From Paenibacillus psychroresistens (GTDB lineage Bacteria; Bacillota; Bacilli; Paenibacillales; NBRC-103111): a DNA stretch of 64,000 bases. Where the stretch lies: NCBI RefSeq assembly GCF_009728935.1, contig NZ_CP034235.1, forward strand, positions 4,874,001 to 4,938,000. Direction: 5' to 3'. Shown here piece by piece: positions 25,730-34,360 of the stretch (its first letter is position 1; each line of letters opens with the position of its first letter). The notes beneath the pieces were generated by a model, which saw nothing but the letters and a program-made list of their open reading frames with translations, was not told where the DNA came from and ran no database searches. Both the position numbers and the translations under genes were made by a program.

Positions 25730-27016
25730 TTGGCAAAAGCAAAAACAAAATCTTGGCTTAATGTTACATTCGAAAGCTCCATAGACCAAGAGGAGACACA
25801 AAGCCCTTCAAAAAAAACTAAGTCCAAAGGAATCATTGGTCAATTTATCGCTTTAGCGACCATCCCTATGGTTCTAGTATTAGGCAACTCTATGCTCATT
25901 CCAATCCTGCCTCAAATGGTCACAGAGCTTGGCATTACTAAAGCACAAAGCAGCTTTATCATCACGTTATTCTCCTTAACGGCTGCCATTGTCATTCCTA
26001 TTGCCGGCTTTCTATCTGACCGTTTCTCACGCAAAGCTGTCATAATACCTTCATTAATCATTTATGGGCTAGCAGGCGTTTTAGCAGGCTTTGGGGCTGT
26101 TTGGAACTCTTATACCATCATTATCATTGCACGGGCCATACAAGGCATTGGAGCGGCTGGTACAGGCCCAATATCATTAGCCCTCGTAGGAGACATGTAC
26201 CAAGGCGCGACACAAAGTAAGGCATTAGGATTAATTGAAGCCTCGAATGGTGCTGGTAAAGTAATTAGTCCGATAATAGGGGCTTTATTTGCATTAATTA
26301 TCTGGTATGCAGCATTTTTTGCTTTTCCGATATTTTGTCTACTTTCAATAATAGCCGTTGTATGGGTGATAAAAGAGCCTAAAAAAGCTACAAAGCCGAA
26401 AAAGCTTAAACCTTACATTTCGGACATCAAATCTATTATCAAAGAAAAGGGAAAGTGGTTGCTCCCTGCGTTTCTCGCTGGTTCTCTGGCTTTATTTACT
26501 CTGTTTGGCGTGCTCTTTTATTTATCCAATATCCTCGAGGAGCCTCCCTATAGCTTAAAAGGAGTTATTAAAGGGCTAGTATTAGCGATCCCATTATTAG
26601 GAATGGTTATCACGTCCTACGTTACAGGAAGTAAAATCAAGAAAAATGGCGTTTTAATGCGGTGGTTAATGAACATTGGCTTAATTATTATGACCGTGTC
26701 GCTTGGATTAACTTTATTTTTTTTCAAGAATGTGTATATCTTCATTGGACTTTTGACACTAAGCAGTATTGGTACAGGGCTTCTGCTGCCTTGTCTGAAT
26801 ACAATGATTACAGGAACTGTAGAAAAGAGCGAGCGAGGCATGATTACATCTTTATATAGCAGCCTTCGCTTTCTAGGTGTAGCTTTAGGCCCCCCCTTGT
26901 TTGGTTGGATGATGGAAAAGTCTGATAAAATTATATTCATTACCGTTTCTTCTTTAGCCTTGGGTACTTTAGTAATGGTATTCTTCTTGATTAAACCTGA
27001 AGCCGAGGTACAATAA
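25730..27016 (+). CDS. MFS drug/siderophore-type exporter (12 TM)
   Basis: A 12-helix major facilitator family protein of 428 residues. After a ~45-residue cytoplasmic N-terminus, the family signature GFLSDRFSRKAVI lies between helices 2 and 3, and RAIQGIGAAGTGPISLALVGD in helix 5 matches antiporter motif C-like glycine-rich segments. It resembles the Bacillus YmfD/multidrug group, but the substrate is unknown. The first possible codon is a TTG at 25673; GCAGGAGGC ten bases before the TTG at 25730 makes the latter the likelier start. Confidence 0.82.
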   Translation: MAKAKTKSWLNVTFESSIDQEETQSPSKKTKSKGIIGQFIALATIPMVLVLGNSMLIPILPQMVTELGITKAQSSFIITLFSLTAAIVIPIAGFLSDRFSRKAVIIPSLIIYGLAGVLAGFGAVWNSYTIIIIARAIQGIGAAGTGPISLALVGDMYQGATQSKALGLIEASNGAGKVISPIIGALFALIIWYAAFFAFPIFCLLSIIAVVWVIKEPKKATKPKKLKPYISDIKSIIKEKGKWLLPAFLAGSLALFTLFGVLFYLSNILEEPPYSLKGVIKGLVLAIPLLGMVITSYVTGSKIKKNGVLMRWLMNIGLIIMTVSLGLTLFFFKNVYIFIGLLTLSSIGTGLLLPCLNTMITGTVEKSERGMITSLYSSLRFLGVALGPPLFGWMMEKSDKIIFITVSSLALGTLVMVFFLIKPEAEVQ

Positions 27017-27085
27017 AGCTTACTTCAAAATAACCTAATTTATGTGTATACTTGATGTTTATTGGGCTATTAAGAGGTGTGGACA

Positions 27086-27520
27086 ATGATAAAAATAACT
27101 TTTCAATTATATAATGAACTTATTGATTACTGTAGATTCCAGCTGCCAAACGAAGCTTGTGGTGTCTTTTTAGGAACTAATGATCCAGATTCACTTACAA
27201 TAAAATCGTTTAGGGGTATTACGAATATCGCGAATTCAGCTAATAACCAGTTTGAATTTAATCGCGAGGAATTGCTTAAGCTAATTTACAGCAAGCATGG
27301 TTATCCCTGGATTGGTATTTTTCATTCTCATCCCCTTACTGATGCATACCCTTCTAATGCTGACTTACAAAGCCCTTGGACATTGCCTATCTATGCCATC
27401 CTCTCCTTGACTCAACCCAATCAACCGATCATGAAATCCTTCGAATTTAGCTCAAATCAACAAAAAAAGCCCCACTCCATCAAGGAGCAGACTATTGAGA
27501 TTATTATGGGTTCACCCTAA
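27086..27520 (+). CDS. JAMM/MPN (M67-type) zinc metalloprotease-like protein
   Basis: 144 residues with the JAMM zinc site: Glu in PNEACGVFLG near 23, then GIFHSHPLTDAYPSNAD near 77-93 (H-x-H-P ... S-x-x-D). Bacterial relatives remove C-terminal tails from ThiS/MoaD-like sulfur carriers or act as isopeptidases. No ubiquitin-like or E1-like partner lies nearby. The ATG at 27086 with AGAGGTGTGG is preferred over the GTG at 27077. The 3' end overlaps the convergent exonuclease gene by four bases. Confidence 0.82.
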   Translation: MIKITFQLYNELIDYCRFQLPNEACGVFLGTNDPDSLTIKSFRGITNIANSANNQFEFNREELLKLIYSKHGYPWIGIFHSHPLTDAYPSNADLQSPWTLPIYAILSLTQPNQPIMKSFEFSSNQQKKPHSIKEQTIEIIMGSP

Positions 27521-28260
27521 GCCATGTGACTTAAATGAGCATATAGATCGCCCAAATTATTGACTTCTCTGTTTTCCATTTCCTTCATAAACTTACACCA
27601 AAGATTGGCTGTCATTAAAGAATCCCCCAACGCATGATGTCGCTGAGCTGGATCTATCGAAATCTCGTAATGATCCAATAACGAATCCAGTCCAAAATCC
27701 CTACGTTTAGGATGCAGCCATTTGGCAATCATCATCGTATCCAAGACCCGGTGAGTGAGATTCGTTTTTGAGGTTTTCCATAAAGCCGAGTTCAAAAACT
27801 GCTTATCATGCCCTGTTCCATGCGCAATCAATATTCGCTTCTGGACAAATTCTAAAAATCTGCGTAAGGCTTGGATTAATTCCGGTGCTTCTGATCCCAT
27901 CTTATTAGTTATCCCCGTAAGCTCCTCAACAACTGTAGGAATGTTGCGTTTGGGATTCACATTGCTATAGAAGGTCTCTTCTGACTTAACATCTCTGCCT
28001 TCCACAACCACAGCGCCAATTGAGATAATTTCATCCCCATTATAAGGGGAGAATCCAGTAGTTTCCAGATCAAACACCACAGCATGCAGATCATTCAAAG
28101 TTACATCATATAATGAATTTTGGCGTTGCTCCTTCATGATAGATCGGATGAAGGCCATTTGCTGTGCATTCTGCGGATTAAACATCGAATTAATTGCAGG
28201 AGTAATGCCGCCCATTTTATAGAGCTGCCACATCCCGCTAGGGGGCTTAGGTTCCTTCAT
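27517..28260 (-). CDS. DEDDh 3'-5' exonuclease, DNA polymerase III epsilon-like
   Basis: 247 residues. The exonuclease motifs are complete: Exo I VFDLETTGFSPYNGDEI near 62, Exo II AHGTGHDKQFLN near 147, and Exo III HHALGDSLMTA near 208 with the catalytic His. The first 55 residues are a non-conserved extension (PPSGMWQLYKMGGITP). Targets could be DNA or RNA. It is the third gene of the amt-DUF294 operon, 21 bases after the DUF294 gene, an arrangement that places a nuclease under likely nitrogen control. Confidence 0.88.
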   Translation of the reverse strand: MKEPKPPSGMWQLYKMGGITPAINSMFNPQNAQQMAFIRSIMKEQRQNSLYDVTLNDLHAVVFDLETTGFSPYNGDEIISIGAVVVEGRDVKSEETFYSNVNPKRNIPTVVEELTGITNKMGSEAPELIQALRRFLEFVQKRILIAHGTGHDKQFLNSALWKTSKTNLTHRVLDTMMIAKWLHPKRRDFGLDSLLDHYEISIDPAQRHHALGDSLMTANLWCKFMKEMENREVNNLGDLYAHLSHMA

Positions 28261-28281
28261 CCGCTACCATCTCCTTTATTA

Positions 28282-29355
28282 TTATTGATCCAGCTCATGC
28301 TGTACCTTTTTCTGGACAAACTTCTGTAAATCAATTCCTGTATATAAAGAATATTTTAACGCCTTCTTTGTTTGTTTTGATAATTGGCTAGTTAATAATT
28401 TCCCCCTTGAGGAGAATAAACCATCTTCTAGCTGGAAAGGTGTCTTGGAGCGTAATTCAAGATTCAGCGCCATAGCTTTTTTCCATTCGTTTGCTTGTGC
28501 ATTTGTGATTGCTTTACATTCCAGAAGCCTATCTATACGTTCTAAAGTCGATGTTTCTCGAACATCTTCTTGAATAGCCAATAATCGAATTCCATTTACG
28601 ATGGGAATATAGGAGCCATATTTAATATCCACTCCACCAGCATCTTCACCATACCGCTCCGTTAGCAGCTGCCCAAAAATACCCAATGAAGTTTTACGGT
28701 GCAACGTATTCTGAAGCAAGTTTTCTAGAATGGAACGATGCGAACTTATAAATTCAGCTACGAATTCTTTTAACTTATCTACTATTGATACATCGCCATA
28801 AACGGCTCGCATATCCTCGATTATTAATAGATATCGGATATTCTCCCAATTGGGTTCTTCCAACCAATCTTGTACATTTTTTTTCCAATCTGTTAAAGAT
28901 TTGCGCCAGCTTTCGTTGCTCGATATCACATCACCCTCACAAGGAGGATATCCTAGCACCATTAAACCGCTAATAATACAATCAGCCAAAGCTTTAAAAT
29001 AACCAGCTACTTCTTCCTCATCTTCTACTTCAGTTGACTCATAGATCAAACCATTGTCCTGATCACTCCAAAGCGTTTGTTCTTTTCTACCGCCACTTCC
29101 AAATAGTAAAAAGGCATAAGGTACTGGAGCTGCTCCAAACCCTTTATCTATAAGCAATTGTTCTGAAATCACAATACATCGTTGTATCAACCAATCATGA
29201 ATGTCATTTAATTGCTGGTTCCATTCAATTGGGGTGCTCAAAAGGGGATGCACCTGTATAATCTCATGCACCTGATCCCGGAGTACTCTTAAACTACTAA
29301 AATCTTTAGCGTTTAAGATGAGCTCACGGCTTGTTTCAAGTGAGAGTTTATACAT
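28282..29355 (-). CDS. DUF294-type putative nucleotidyltransferase (GlnD-like)
   Basis: 357 residues. The nucleotidyltransferase motif is FGSGGRKEQTLWSDQDNGL near 100-118: the GS pair, then two Asp at the metal site. WENIRYLLIIEDMRAVYGD further on is typical of the DUF294 substrate-binding part, which resembles the catalytic half of PII uridylyltransferase. No CBS, HD or ACT domains are present. AAGGGG precedes the ATG at 29355. It is 43 bases downstream of the ammonium transporter gene, where many bacteria carry the PII gene glnK. A role in modifying a nitrogen-control protein is inference. Confidence 0.82.
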   Translation of the reverse strand: MYKLSLETSRELILNAKDFSSLRVLRDQVHEIIQVHPLLSTPIEWNQQLNDIHDWLIQRCIVISEQLLIDKGFGAAPVPYAFLLFGSGGRKEQTLWSDQDNGLIYESTEVEDEEEVAGYFKALADCIISGLMVLGYPPCEGDVISSNESWRKSLTDWKKNVQDWLEEPNWENIRYLLIIEDMRAVYGDVSIVDKLKEFVAEFISSHRSILENLLQNTLHRKTSLGIFGQLLTERYGEDAGGVDIKYGSYIPIVNGIRLLAIQEDVRETSTLERIDRLLECKAITNAQANEWKKAMALNLELRSKTPFQLEDGLFSSRGKLLTSQLSKQTKKALKYSLYTGIDLQKFVQKKVQHELDQ

Positions 29356-29398
29356 GATGCAATCCCCTTTCACCAACCCAACAAACTAATAGTTTTAT

Positions 29399-30775
29399 TT
29401 AAATAGCTGAATTATTTGCTTTTTTCATTTGCTCAGGATACCCGTAAGTACCATGCTCACTTAAATCTAGCCCAATAATTTCTTCTTCTTCTGTTACCCG
29501 AAGACCCATAGTTACTCTGATTATACCAAGAATAATAAAGCTTAGTACAGCAACAAATGCGAATGCTCCGAAAACTCCCTTAGCTTGAACAAACAATTGG
29601 TGCCATCCACCACCATAGAATAGACCCGCTTGACCGATAGCGACCTTAGCAGCCAATTCCTTAGTTGCGAACAAACCTGTTGAAAGTGTTCCCCAAATCC
29701 CAGCAATACCATGAACAGAGAAAGCGTAAATCGGATCATCCAAGCCCAATTTCTCAAACCACTGAGAAGTAAAGAATGTAAGAATACCTGATACAGCTCC
29801 GATAACAACTGCTGCCCAAGGTTCAACAAACGCACAAGCAGCTGTGATGGCAACAAGTGCTGCAAGCACACCATTTAGCATAGCTGGAATATCAGCTTTA
29901 CCAAAGTAAATCCATGAAACAACTAATGCCGCTACTGCACCGGCAGCTGTTGCTAAATTCGTAGTTAAAGCGATGTATCCGAAGAAGCCTTCACCCATTA
30001 CGCTAAGCGTGCTTCCTGCATTAAATCCAAACCAGCAAATCCAAAGGATAATAACCCCTAATACTGTTAACACTTGGTTATGTCCAGGGATCAAGTTAGC
30101 TGAACCGTCTTTATTGAACTTACCAATACGCGGTTTAAGTAAGATCGTTGCAACCAAGGCCGCTGTAGCACCTTGTAAATGAACAACTGTTGATCCGGCA
30201 AAATCCTGCATACCGATATCTGCCAACCAACCGCCGCCCCATACCCAGTGAGCAACAATAGGATAGATAAGAACGGTGAACAATAGACCGAATATGAAGT
30301 AAACGGATAGTTTTGCTCTTTCAGCAAATCCACCCCAAGCAATTGCAAGTGATACTCCAGCAAAAGCTGTCTGGAATAAGAATTTAAGACTTATACCAAC
30401 ATCAGAGAAAGCTAATGAACTAAACGACTTAGTTGCTTGCTCTACTGTCCCGTCTACGAAAAATCCAGTTGTACCGAAGAAATTATTTCCATCTCCAAAA
30501 GCGAATCCGAAACCAATTGCCCAAAAGGCTAAAGCACAAATCCCAAAAGTTAAAACTGTTTTACCAGCAACATGACCTGCATTCTTCATTCTTGTTGATC
30601 CTGCTTCTAATAATGCGAATCCTGCTTGCATAAAAATAACTAGGATTGCGGCTACCATAACCCAAAGCGAGTTAATCGCGCTTGTTAGCTCTGGAACGGT
30701 TGCATCAGCAGCGAATGCGAATGTGGGGAACAATAGGACCATAAAGATTGAAGCAAATAACATTTTCTTTAACAC
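29399..30775 (-). CDS. amt: Ammonium transporter (Amt family)
   Basis: A channel-like NH3/NH4+ transporter of about 458 residues with an N-terminal signal-like helix (MLFASIFMVLLFPTFAFA) and eleven membrane helices. Family marks include FMQAGFALLEAGSTRMKN, STVVHLQGATAALVA (first pore His) and YAFSVHGIAGIWGTLSTGLFA (second pore His). Start choice: the GTG at 30775 lies eight bases after AGGGAG; the upstream GTG at 30784 is too close to it. A GlnR/TnrA box lies in its leader. A cytoplasmic tail of about 40 residues follows the last helix. Confidence 0.95.
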   Translation of the reverse strand: MLKKMLFASIFMVLLFPTFAFAADATVPELTSAINSLWVMVAAILVIFMQAGFALLEAGSTRMKNAGHVAGKTVLTFGICALAFWAIGFGFAFGDGNNFFGTTGFFVDGTVEQATKSFSSLAFSDVGISLKFLFQTAFAGVSLAIAWGGFAERAKLSVYFIFGLLFTVLIYPIVAHWVWGGGWLADIGMQDFAGSTVVHLQGATAALVATILLKPRIGKFNKDGSANLIPGHNQVLTVLGVIILWICWFGFNAGSTLSVMGEGFFGYIALTTNLATAAGAVAALVVSWIYFGKADIPAMLNGVLAALVAITAACAFVEPWAAVVIGAVSGILTFFTSQWFEKLGLDDPIYAFSVHGIAGIWGTLSTGLFATKELAAKVAIGQAGLFYGGGWHQLFVQAKGVFGAFAFVAVLSFIILGIIRVTMGLRVTEEEEIIGLDLSEHGTYGYPEQMKKANNSAI

Positions 30776-30793
30776 ATGAACCACTCCCTTTTG

Positions 30794-30861
30794 ATGTTAG
30801 TTTTCATAACATGTAATCTACTTCTTATTGTCATTATATACAGAGTGATTGATTTTGACAA
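30794..30861 (-). promoter_or_regulatory. Promoter and GlnR/TnrA box of the amt operon
   Basis: On the minus strand: -35 TTGTCA (30861-30856), 17-base spacer, -10 TATAAT (30838-30833). Downstream of the expected start, TGTTA-N7-TAACA at 30811-30795 matches the GlnR/TnrA consensus TGTNA-N7-TNACA exactly. Its place after the start (about +14 to +32) suggests repression. Confidence 0.8.
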
Positions 30862-30971
30862 CAGGTTTTTTACTAAAATACGAAAATTAAACGGATTTCT
30901 AACATTATAATTCGGATTTGGATATAAATTAACATGAGATGTTATGTATTTACACTTAAAAAGCATTACCT

Positions 30972-31000
30972 TTGACTGTATGGTTTAAATTAAGTATCAT
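30972..31000 (+). promoter_or_regulatory. Promoter of the MerR-YugP operon
   Basis: -35 TTGACT (30972-30977), 17-base spacer, -10 TATCAT (30995-31000). Confidence 0.65.
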
Positions 31001-31036
31001 TATTAGAGTGAAATGTCCCAAAGGAGTGATGGAATT

Positions 31037-31471
31037 ATGGAAAAGCTATACCGCATTGGAGAATTAGCCAAAATATCGAATATAAGCCAACGCACGATTG
31101 ATTATTACACAAAGCTTGGGCTAATTGATCCAGATAAACGATCAGACAAAAATTATCGCTATTATAGTGATGAAACCTTAGCTCGCCTTAAACGTATTGA
31201 GACCATGAAGAAAGAGAAATATAGCTTGGAGGAGATTAAAAGTACATTTGAGCAATGGGAGAAAGTAAGTCACGACGGAGAAGTCACCGACAAGCTTTCA
31301 GCACTTAATTTACATCTTCATCAATTAGAGAAGGAAGTTAAGGAACTTAGTCCATTGTTTGATCACCTGAAACCGAATCAAATGAAACAAGCCTTTAAGA
31401 TCCTAACACCACAAAGCGCAGCTTGTATTGAAGCTCTACTTATTCTGCTTGGCAAAGGTCCGCTTCTATAG
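31037..31471 (+). CDS. MerR-family transcriptional regulator
   Basis: 144 residues. The N-terminal winged helix has YRIGELAKISNISQRTIDYY (4-23) and KNYRYYSDETLARLKRI. A coiled-coil dimerisation helix follows (~85-110). There is no metal-binding Cys pattern, so a metal sensor is unlikely. AAGGAG stands ten bases before the ATG at 31037. The next gene (YugP) starts 44 bases later and is probably co-regulated. Confidence 0.85.
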   Translation: MEKLYRIGELAKISNISQRTIDYYTKLGLIDPDKRSDKNYRYYSDETLARLKRIETMKKEKYSLEEIKSTFEQWEKVSHDGEVTDKLSALNLHLHQLEKEVKELSPLFDHLKPNQMKQAFKILTPQSAACIEALLILLGKGPLL

Positions 31472-31515
31472 AAGCAAATGAATTTTATTAACAAAATTCT
31501 GAGGAGGAATATCAA

Positions 31516-32202
31516 ATGTTATTTTACTTTCATTGGATGGATTATTTCATTTACGCGATGTTCGCCGTATCATTATGGGCATCCTTTCGTGTAAAAAGTA
31601 CGTTCAACAAATGGGCCGAGGTCCCTAATCAAGCTGGAGTTACCGGATACGAAGCAGCACGGCGTATGCTCGACGCAAATGGTTTATATGATGTAGCCAT
31701 TGAACCTATTGCTGGACGGCTTACAGATCATTATGACCCCACTACACGCATTATACGTTTATCAGAGCCAGTCTATTACGAGAAATCCATTTCAGCCGTT
31801 GCAGTTGCTTGTCATGAGGTTGGTCATGCTGTTCAGCATAAGGTTCATTACCCTATGTTAGTAGCTCGCCACAAGATATTTCCAGCCGTAAACTTCTCAT
31901 CTGGATTAGCACCTCTATTGATTATTGGCGGTTTCATTTTTTCTCAATTTCATTTTCTGCTTACGTTAGGCATTATTTTATTCTCCGTTGCAGTTATCTT
32001 TCAATTAATTACTTTGCCTGTAGAGTTTAACGCAAGTACTCGAGCTCGCAGGGCAATGGGTCCACTAGGTTTTGTGCACAGCGATGAACAGGTTGGGGTT
32101 GGCAAGGTTTTAAACGCAGCCGCCATGACCTATGTAGCCGCAGCATTAATATCAGTACTAACGTTGATTAAATACATTCTAATGGCCCGTTCGAACGATT
32201 AA
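31516..32202 (+). CDS. yugP: YugP-type membrane zinc metallopeptidase
   Basis: 228 residues. The HExxH zinc site is VAVACHEVGHAVQHK near 96-110; a downstream acidic/polar ligand is expected in LPVEFNASTRARRAMG near 165-180. One N-terminal helix and three or four further hydrophobic helices place it in the membrane (DUF2268-like/zinc peptidase 2 group). The substrate is unknown; involvement in membrane protein quality control is inference. GAGGAGGAATATCAA precedes the ATG. Confidence 0.88.
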   Translation: MLFYFHWMDYFIYAMFAVSLWASFRVKSTFNKWAEVPNQAGVTGYEAARRMLDANGLYDVAIEPIAGRLTDHYDPTTRIIRLSEPVYYEKSISAVAVACHEVGHAVQHKVHYPMLVARHKIFPAVNFSSGLAPLLIIGGFIFSQFHFLLTLGIILFSVAVIFQLITLPVEFNASTRARRAMGPLGFVHSDEQVGVGKVLNAAAMTYVAAALISVLTLIKYILMARSND

Positions 32203-32220
32203 TCCCCTAGATAATATTAT

Positions 32221-32266
32221 AAAAGCTTCACCTAGCTGTTTCAGCTAAGTGAAGCTTTTATTTTTC
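32221..32266. terminator. Bidirectional terminator between yugP and the LysR gene
   Basis: AAAAGCTTCAC-CTAGCTG (from 32221) pairs with CAGCTA-GTGAAGCTTTT (to 32259), followed by ATTTTTCC. It overlaps the LysR stop codon. Confidence 0.8.
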
Positions 32267-33148
32267 CTTAAAATAGTCAATTAAGAAGGTTTGGAATCTT
32301 TCAGCTACAGGTGGAATCTTCTCACCCTTGCGACGAATCAATCCAATTGTCCTTGTTACTTTAGGTTCCTGTAACCGGACTTTAGCCGGCTGCAAGGGTC
32401 CTCGCTCTGTTATCGCCATCTCTGGCAATAAGCTAACTCCCAAGCCTGCAGCAACCAATCCCCTAATTGTATCTGTTTCATCTCCTTCAAAACCAAACTT
32501 AGGAACGAAACCTACTCTTTTACAAGCATCTAGAACAATCGCACGTAAAGAATAGTCTTCACTGAACATGACAAATGGTTCTTCTTTAAGCTGGGATAGA
32601 TGCAAGGATACTTCGTTTGCCAGCTCATGTTGTGCCGGCAGGATTGCATAAAGCTCCTCTGTAAGTAGAATCTGTCCTGAAACTAAAGCATGATTCTCAG
32701 GGAATGGCGAGATGAAGCTCAAATCAATCTCACCATTGGTTAAATCACGAATTAAACTATTATATGTGCCTTGCTTTAAACGAAACTTAACCTCAGGGTT
32801 GATCTTACGATAGCAAGCAACAACTGTAGGCAGCAAATTGACACCCAAGCTATGCGGAAAACCAATGCGAATTTCACCTTTATTCGGATCAAGGAATTCA
32901 TGGGCTTCTTGGACTACACGCTCTAGATCCGATAGAATACCTTCAATCTTATTAAGTAATAGCTTTCCTACAGGAGTCAGCTGTAAATTACGCCCCTTCT
33001 GAACGAAAAGCTGCAGGTTTAATTCTTCTTCGAGCAAATGAATTTGTCGGCTTACAGCAGATTGTGCCACATGCAGTTCTTCGGCTGCATGAGTGACATG
33101 CTGCTTTTTCGCAACACTAACAAAATAATGCAGTTGTCTTAGTTCCAT
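32258..33148 (-). CDS. LysR-family transcriptional regulator (GltC/YwbI-like)
   Basis: 296 residues. The N-terminal helix-turn-helix is in HVTHAAEELHVAQSAVSRQIHLLEEEL (~17-43), followed by the periplasmic-binding-like effector domain from ~90. MELRQLHYFVSVA at the start is typical of the GltC/CynR subgroup, but the regulated metabolite cannot be told. It is divergent from the thiol peroxidase gene with about 107 bases between them, a typical LysR arrangement, so tpx is the first candidate target. Confidence 0.88.
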   Translation of the reverse strand: MELRQLHYFVSVAKKQHVTHAAEELHVAQSAVSRQIHLLEEELNLQLFVQKGRNLQLTPVGKLLLNKIEGILSDLERVVQEAHEFLDPNKGEIRIGFPHSLGVNLLPTVVACYRKINPEVKFRLKQGTYNSLIRDLTNGEIDLSFISPFPENHALVSGQILLTEELYAILPAQHELANEVSLHLSQLKEEPFVMFSEDYSLRAIVLDACKRVGFVPKFGFEGDETDTIRGLVAAGLGVSLLPEMAITERGPLQPAKVRLQEPKVTRTIGLIRRKGEKIPPVAERFQTFLIDYFKEK

Positions 33149-33255
33149 TCTGATCCTTCTTTCCTAAATTGGACAATTGCCTTTTCTACATATTATAATA
33201 AGAAACGTCGGATTACCAAGTCTTCTCAAAAACAATTTATAGGAGGAATTATTTT

Positions 33256-33774
33256 ATGGCACAAGAACGTACTGGTGTAGCAACAATAAAAGGAAACCCG
33301 CTTACGCTTATCGGACCTGAAATTAAAGTAGGCGATACAGCACCTGATTTCAAAGTAAACAAAGATTTAATGACTCAGGTTTCCTTGAAGGATTATGATG
33401 GAAAAGTGAAGCTAATTAGTGTAGTTCCATCCCTAGACACAGGAACGTGCGATGCACAAACACGTCGTTTCAATGTTGAAGCTGGCAAATTAGGCGACAA
33501 AGTAACTATCCTAACCATTAGTGTGGACTTGCCCTTTGCACAAGCTCGCTGGTGTGGTGCTGCTGGTGTAGATCAATTGACTACATTGTCTGACTATAAA
33601 GATAGAACATTTGGCGAAGCTTATGGCGTTTATATTAAAGAGCTTGGCTTATTGATGAGATCAATCTTCATTGTAGATGCCGACAACAAAGTTCAATATG
33701 TAGAATACTTAGGTGAAATGACGAATCCTCCGGATTTTGACAAAGCTCTTGAAGCTCTAGCTAAATTAATTTAA
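33256..33774 (+). CDS. tpx: Thiol peroxidase (atypical 2-Cys peroxiredoxin)
   Basis: Reduces hydrogen and alkyl peroxides with thioredoxin. C65 in DTGTCDAQTRRF is the peroxidatic Cys and C100 in ARWCGAAG the resolving Cys, the Tpx arrangement. The Thr two residues before C65 completes the active site. Length 172 is standard. AGGAGGAATTATTTT precedes the ATG, and a TATAAT at 33194-33199 is the likely -10. Confidence 0.95.
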   Translation: MAQERTGVATIKGNPLTLIGPEIKVGDTAPDFKVNKDLMTQVSLKDYDGKVKLISVVPSLDTGTCDAQTRRFNVEAGKLGDKVTILTISVDLPFAQARWCGAAGVDQLTTLSDYKDRTFGEAYGVYIKELGLLMRSIFIVDADNKVQYVEYLGEMTNPPDFDKALEALAKLI

Positions 33775-33783
33775 GCAAACCGC

Positions 33784-33819
33784 AAAAAAAGCGGGGAAGA
33801 AATTCTTCCTCGCTTTTTT
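33784..33819 (+). terminator. Terminator after tpx
   Basis: AAAAAAGCGGGGAAGAA pairs with TTCTTCCTCGCTTTTTT around one base, with one bulge. It can also serve the convergent DUF1499 gene. Confidence 0.8.
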
Positions 33820-34204
33820 ATGTAATTCTGTAAGCTGCTAATTTTTTATCCAAAGTACGATAGATTTCAAGGATAGTACGGTAATTGGAGCCTAAATCCC
33901 CCAAGGATCCACGCGAAGCCGAATAAATATCAATGGCCGTTTTTAGTGGAGTTACTGAAAAAAGAGTTACGGTAATATCCTGTCTTCTGCCCGTAATCGT
34001 CTTTTTCTCCATTACGATTTCACCGACATTCTGCACCTCATGTAAGATTTTGTATCCGTTTAATTTTTTTAAAGTAGTAGTGACTTCTGTCCAAGCTTGA
34101 TCTCTGGACATTTTGTAGTGTTTGGTTTTTAATGCTGGGTCTTTCGCCCTCTCACCAGTTTGATCAAAACTACGTAATAAGCCGATTAAGTTACGCTTAA
34201 GCAA
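33818..34204 (-). CDS. DUF1499 family protein (128 aa)
   Basis: The C-terminal pattern IDIYSASRGSLGDLGSNYRTILEIYRTLD matches the DUF1499 signature (SASR, then D-x-G-x-N). The first half has alternating strands typical of this family (ILHEVQNVGEIVMEKKTITG). Function unknown. The start is a TTG at 34204 with GAGGGGGG about ten bases upstream; no ATG is available nearby. Confidence 0.75.
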   Translation of the reverse strand: MLKRNLIGLLRSFDQTGERAKDPALKTKHYKMSRDQAWTEVTTTLKKLNGYKILHEVQNVGEIVMEKKTITGRRQDITVTLFSVTPLKTAIDIYSASRGSLGDLGSNYRTILEIYRTLDKKLAAYRIT

Positions 34205-34307
34205 TGCGCCTTTCCCCCCTCAATAAAGTCAAGTGCGACAGGCCATCTTTGTCTAAGCATTCACACTAAATTTAATCTTACCATGGTTTCGTCCTAAGAA
34301 AAAGGGG

Positions 34308-34360
34308 TAATTGTAAAAGTAAGCCTAATCCGGCCTATTCTTTTACCTTATTTACAATTA
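34308..34360 (-). terminator. Imperfect inverted repeat at the end of the gal operon
   Basis: TAATTGTAAA (34308-34317) and TTTACAATTA (34351-34360) flank further short complementary pieces (GTAAAA/TTTTAC). It overlaps the galT stop and may end the transcript, but lacks a clean T-tract. Confidence 0.35.

Noticed and set aside
29542..30363. Alternative frames within amt
   Set aside because: Frame-shifted shadows of a membrane protein gene; hydrophobic content comes from the codon pattern.
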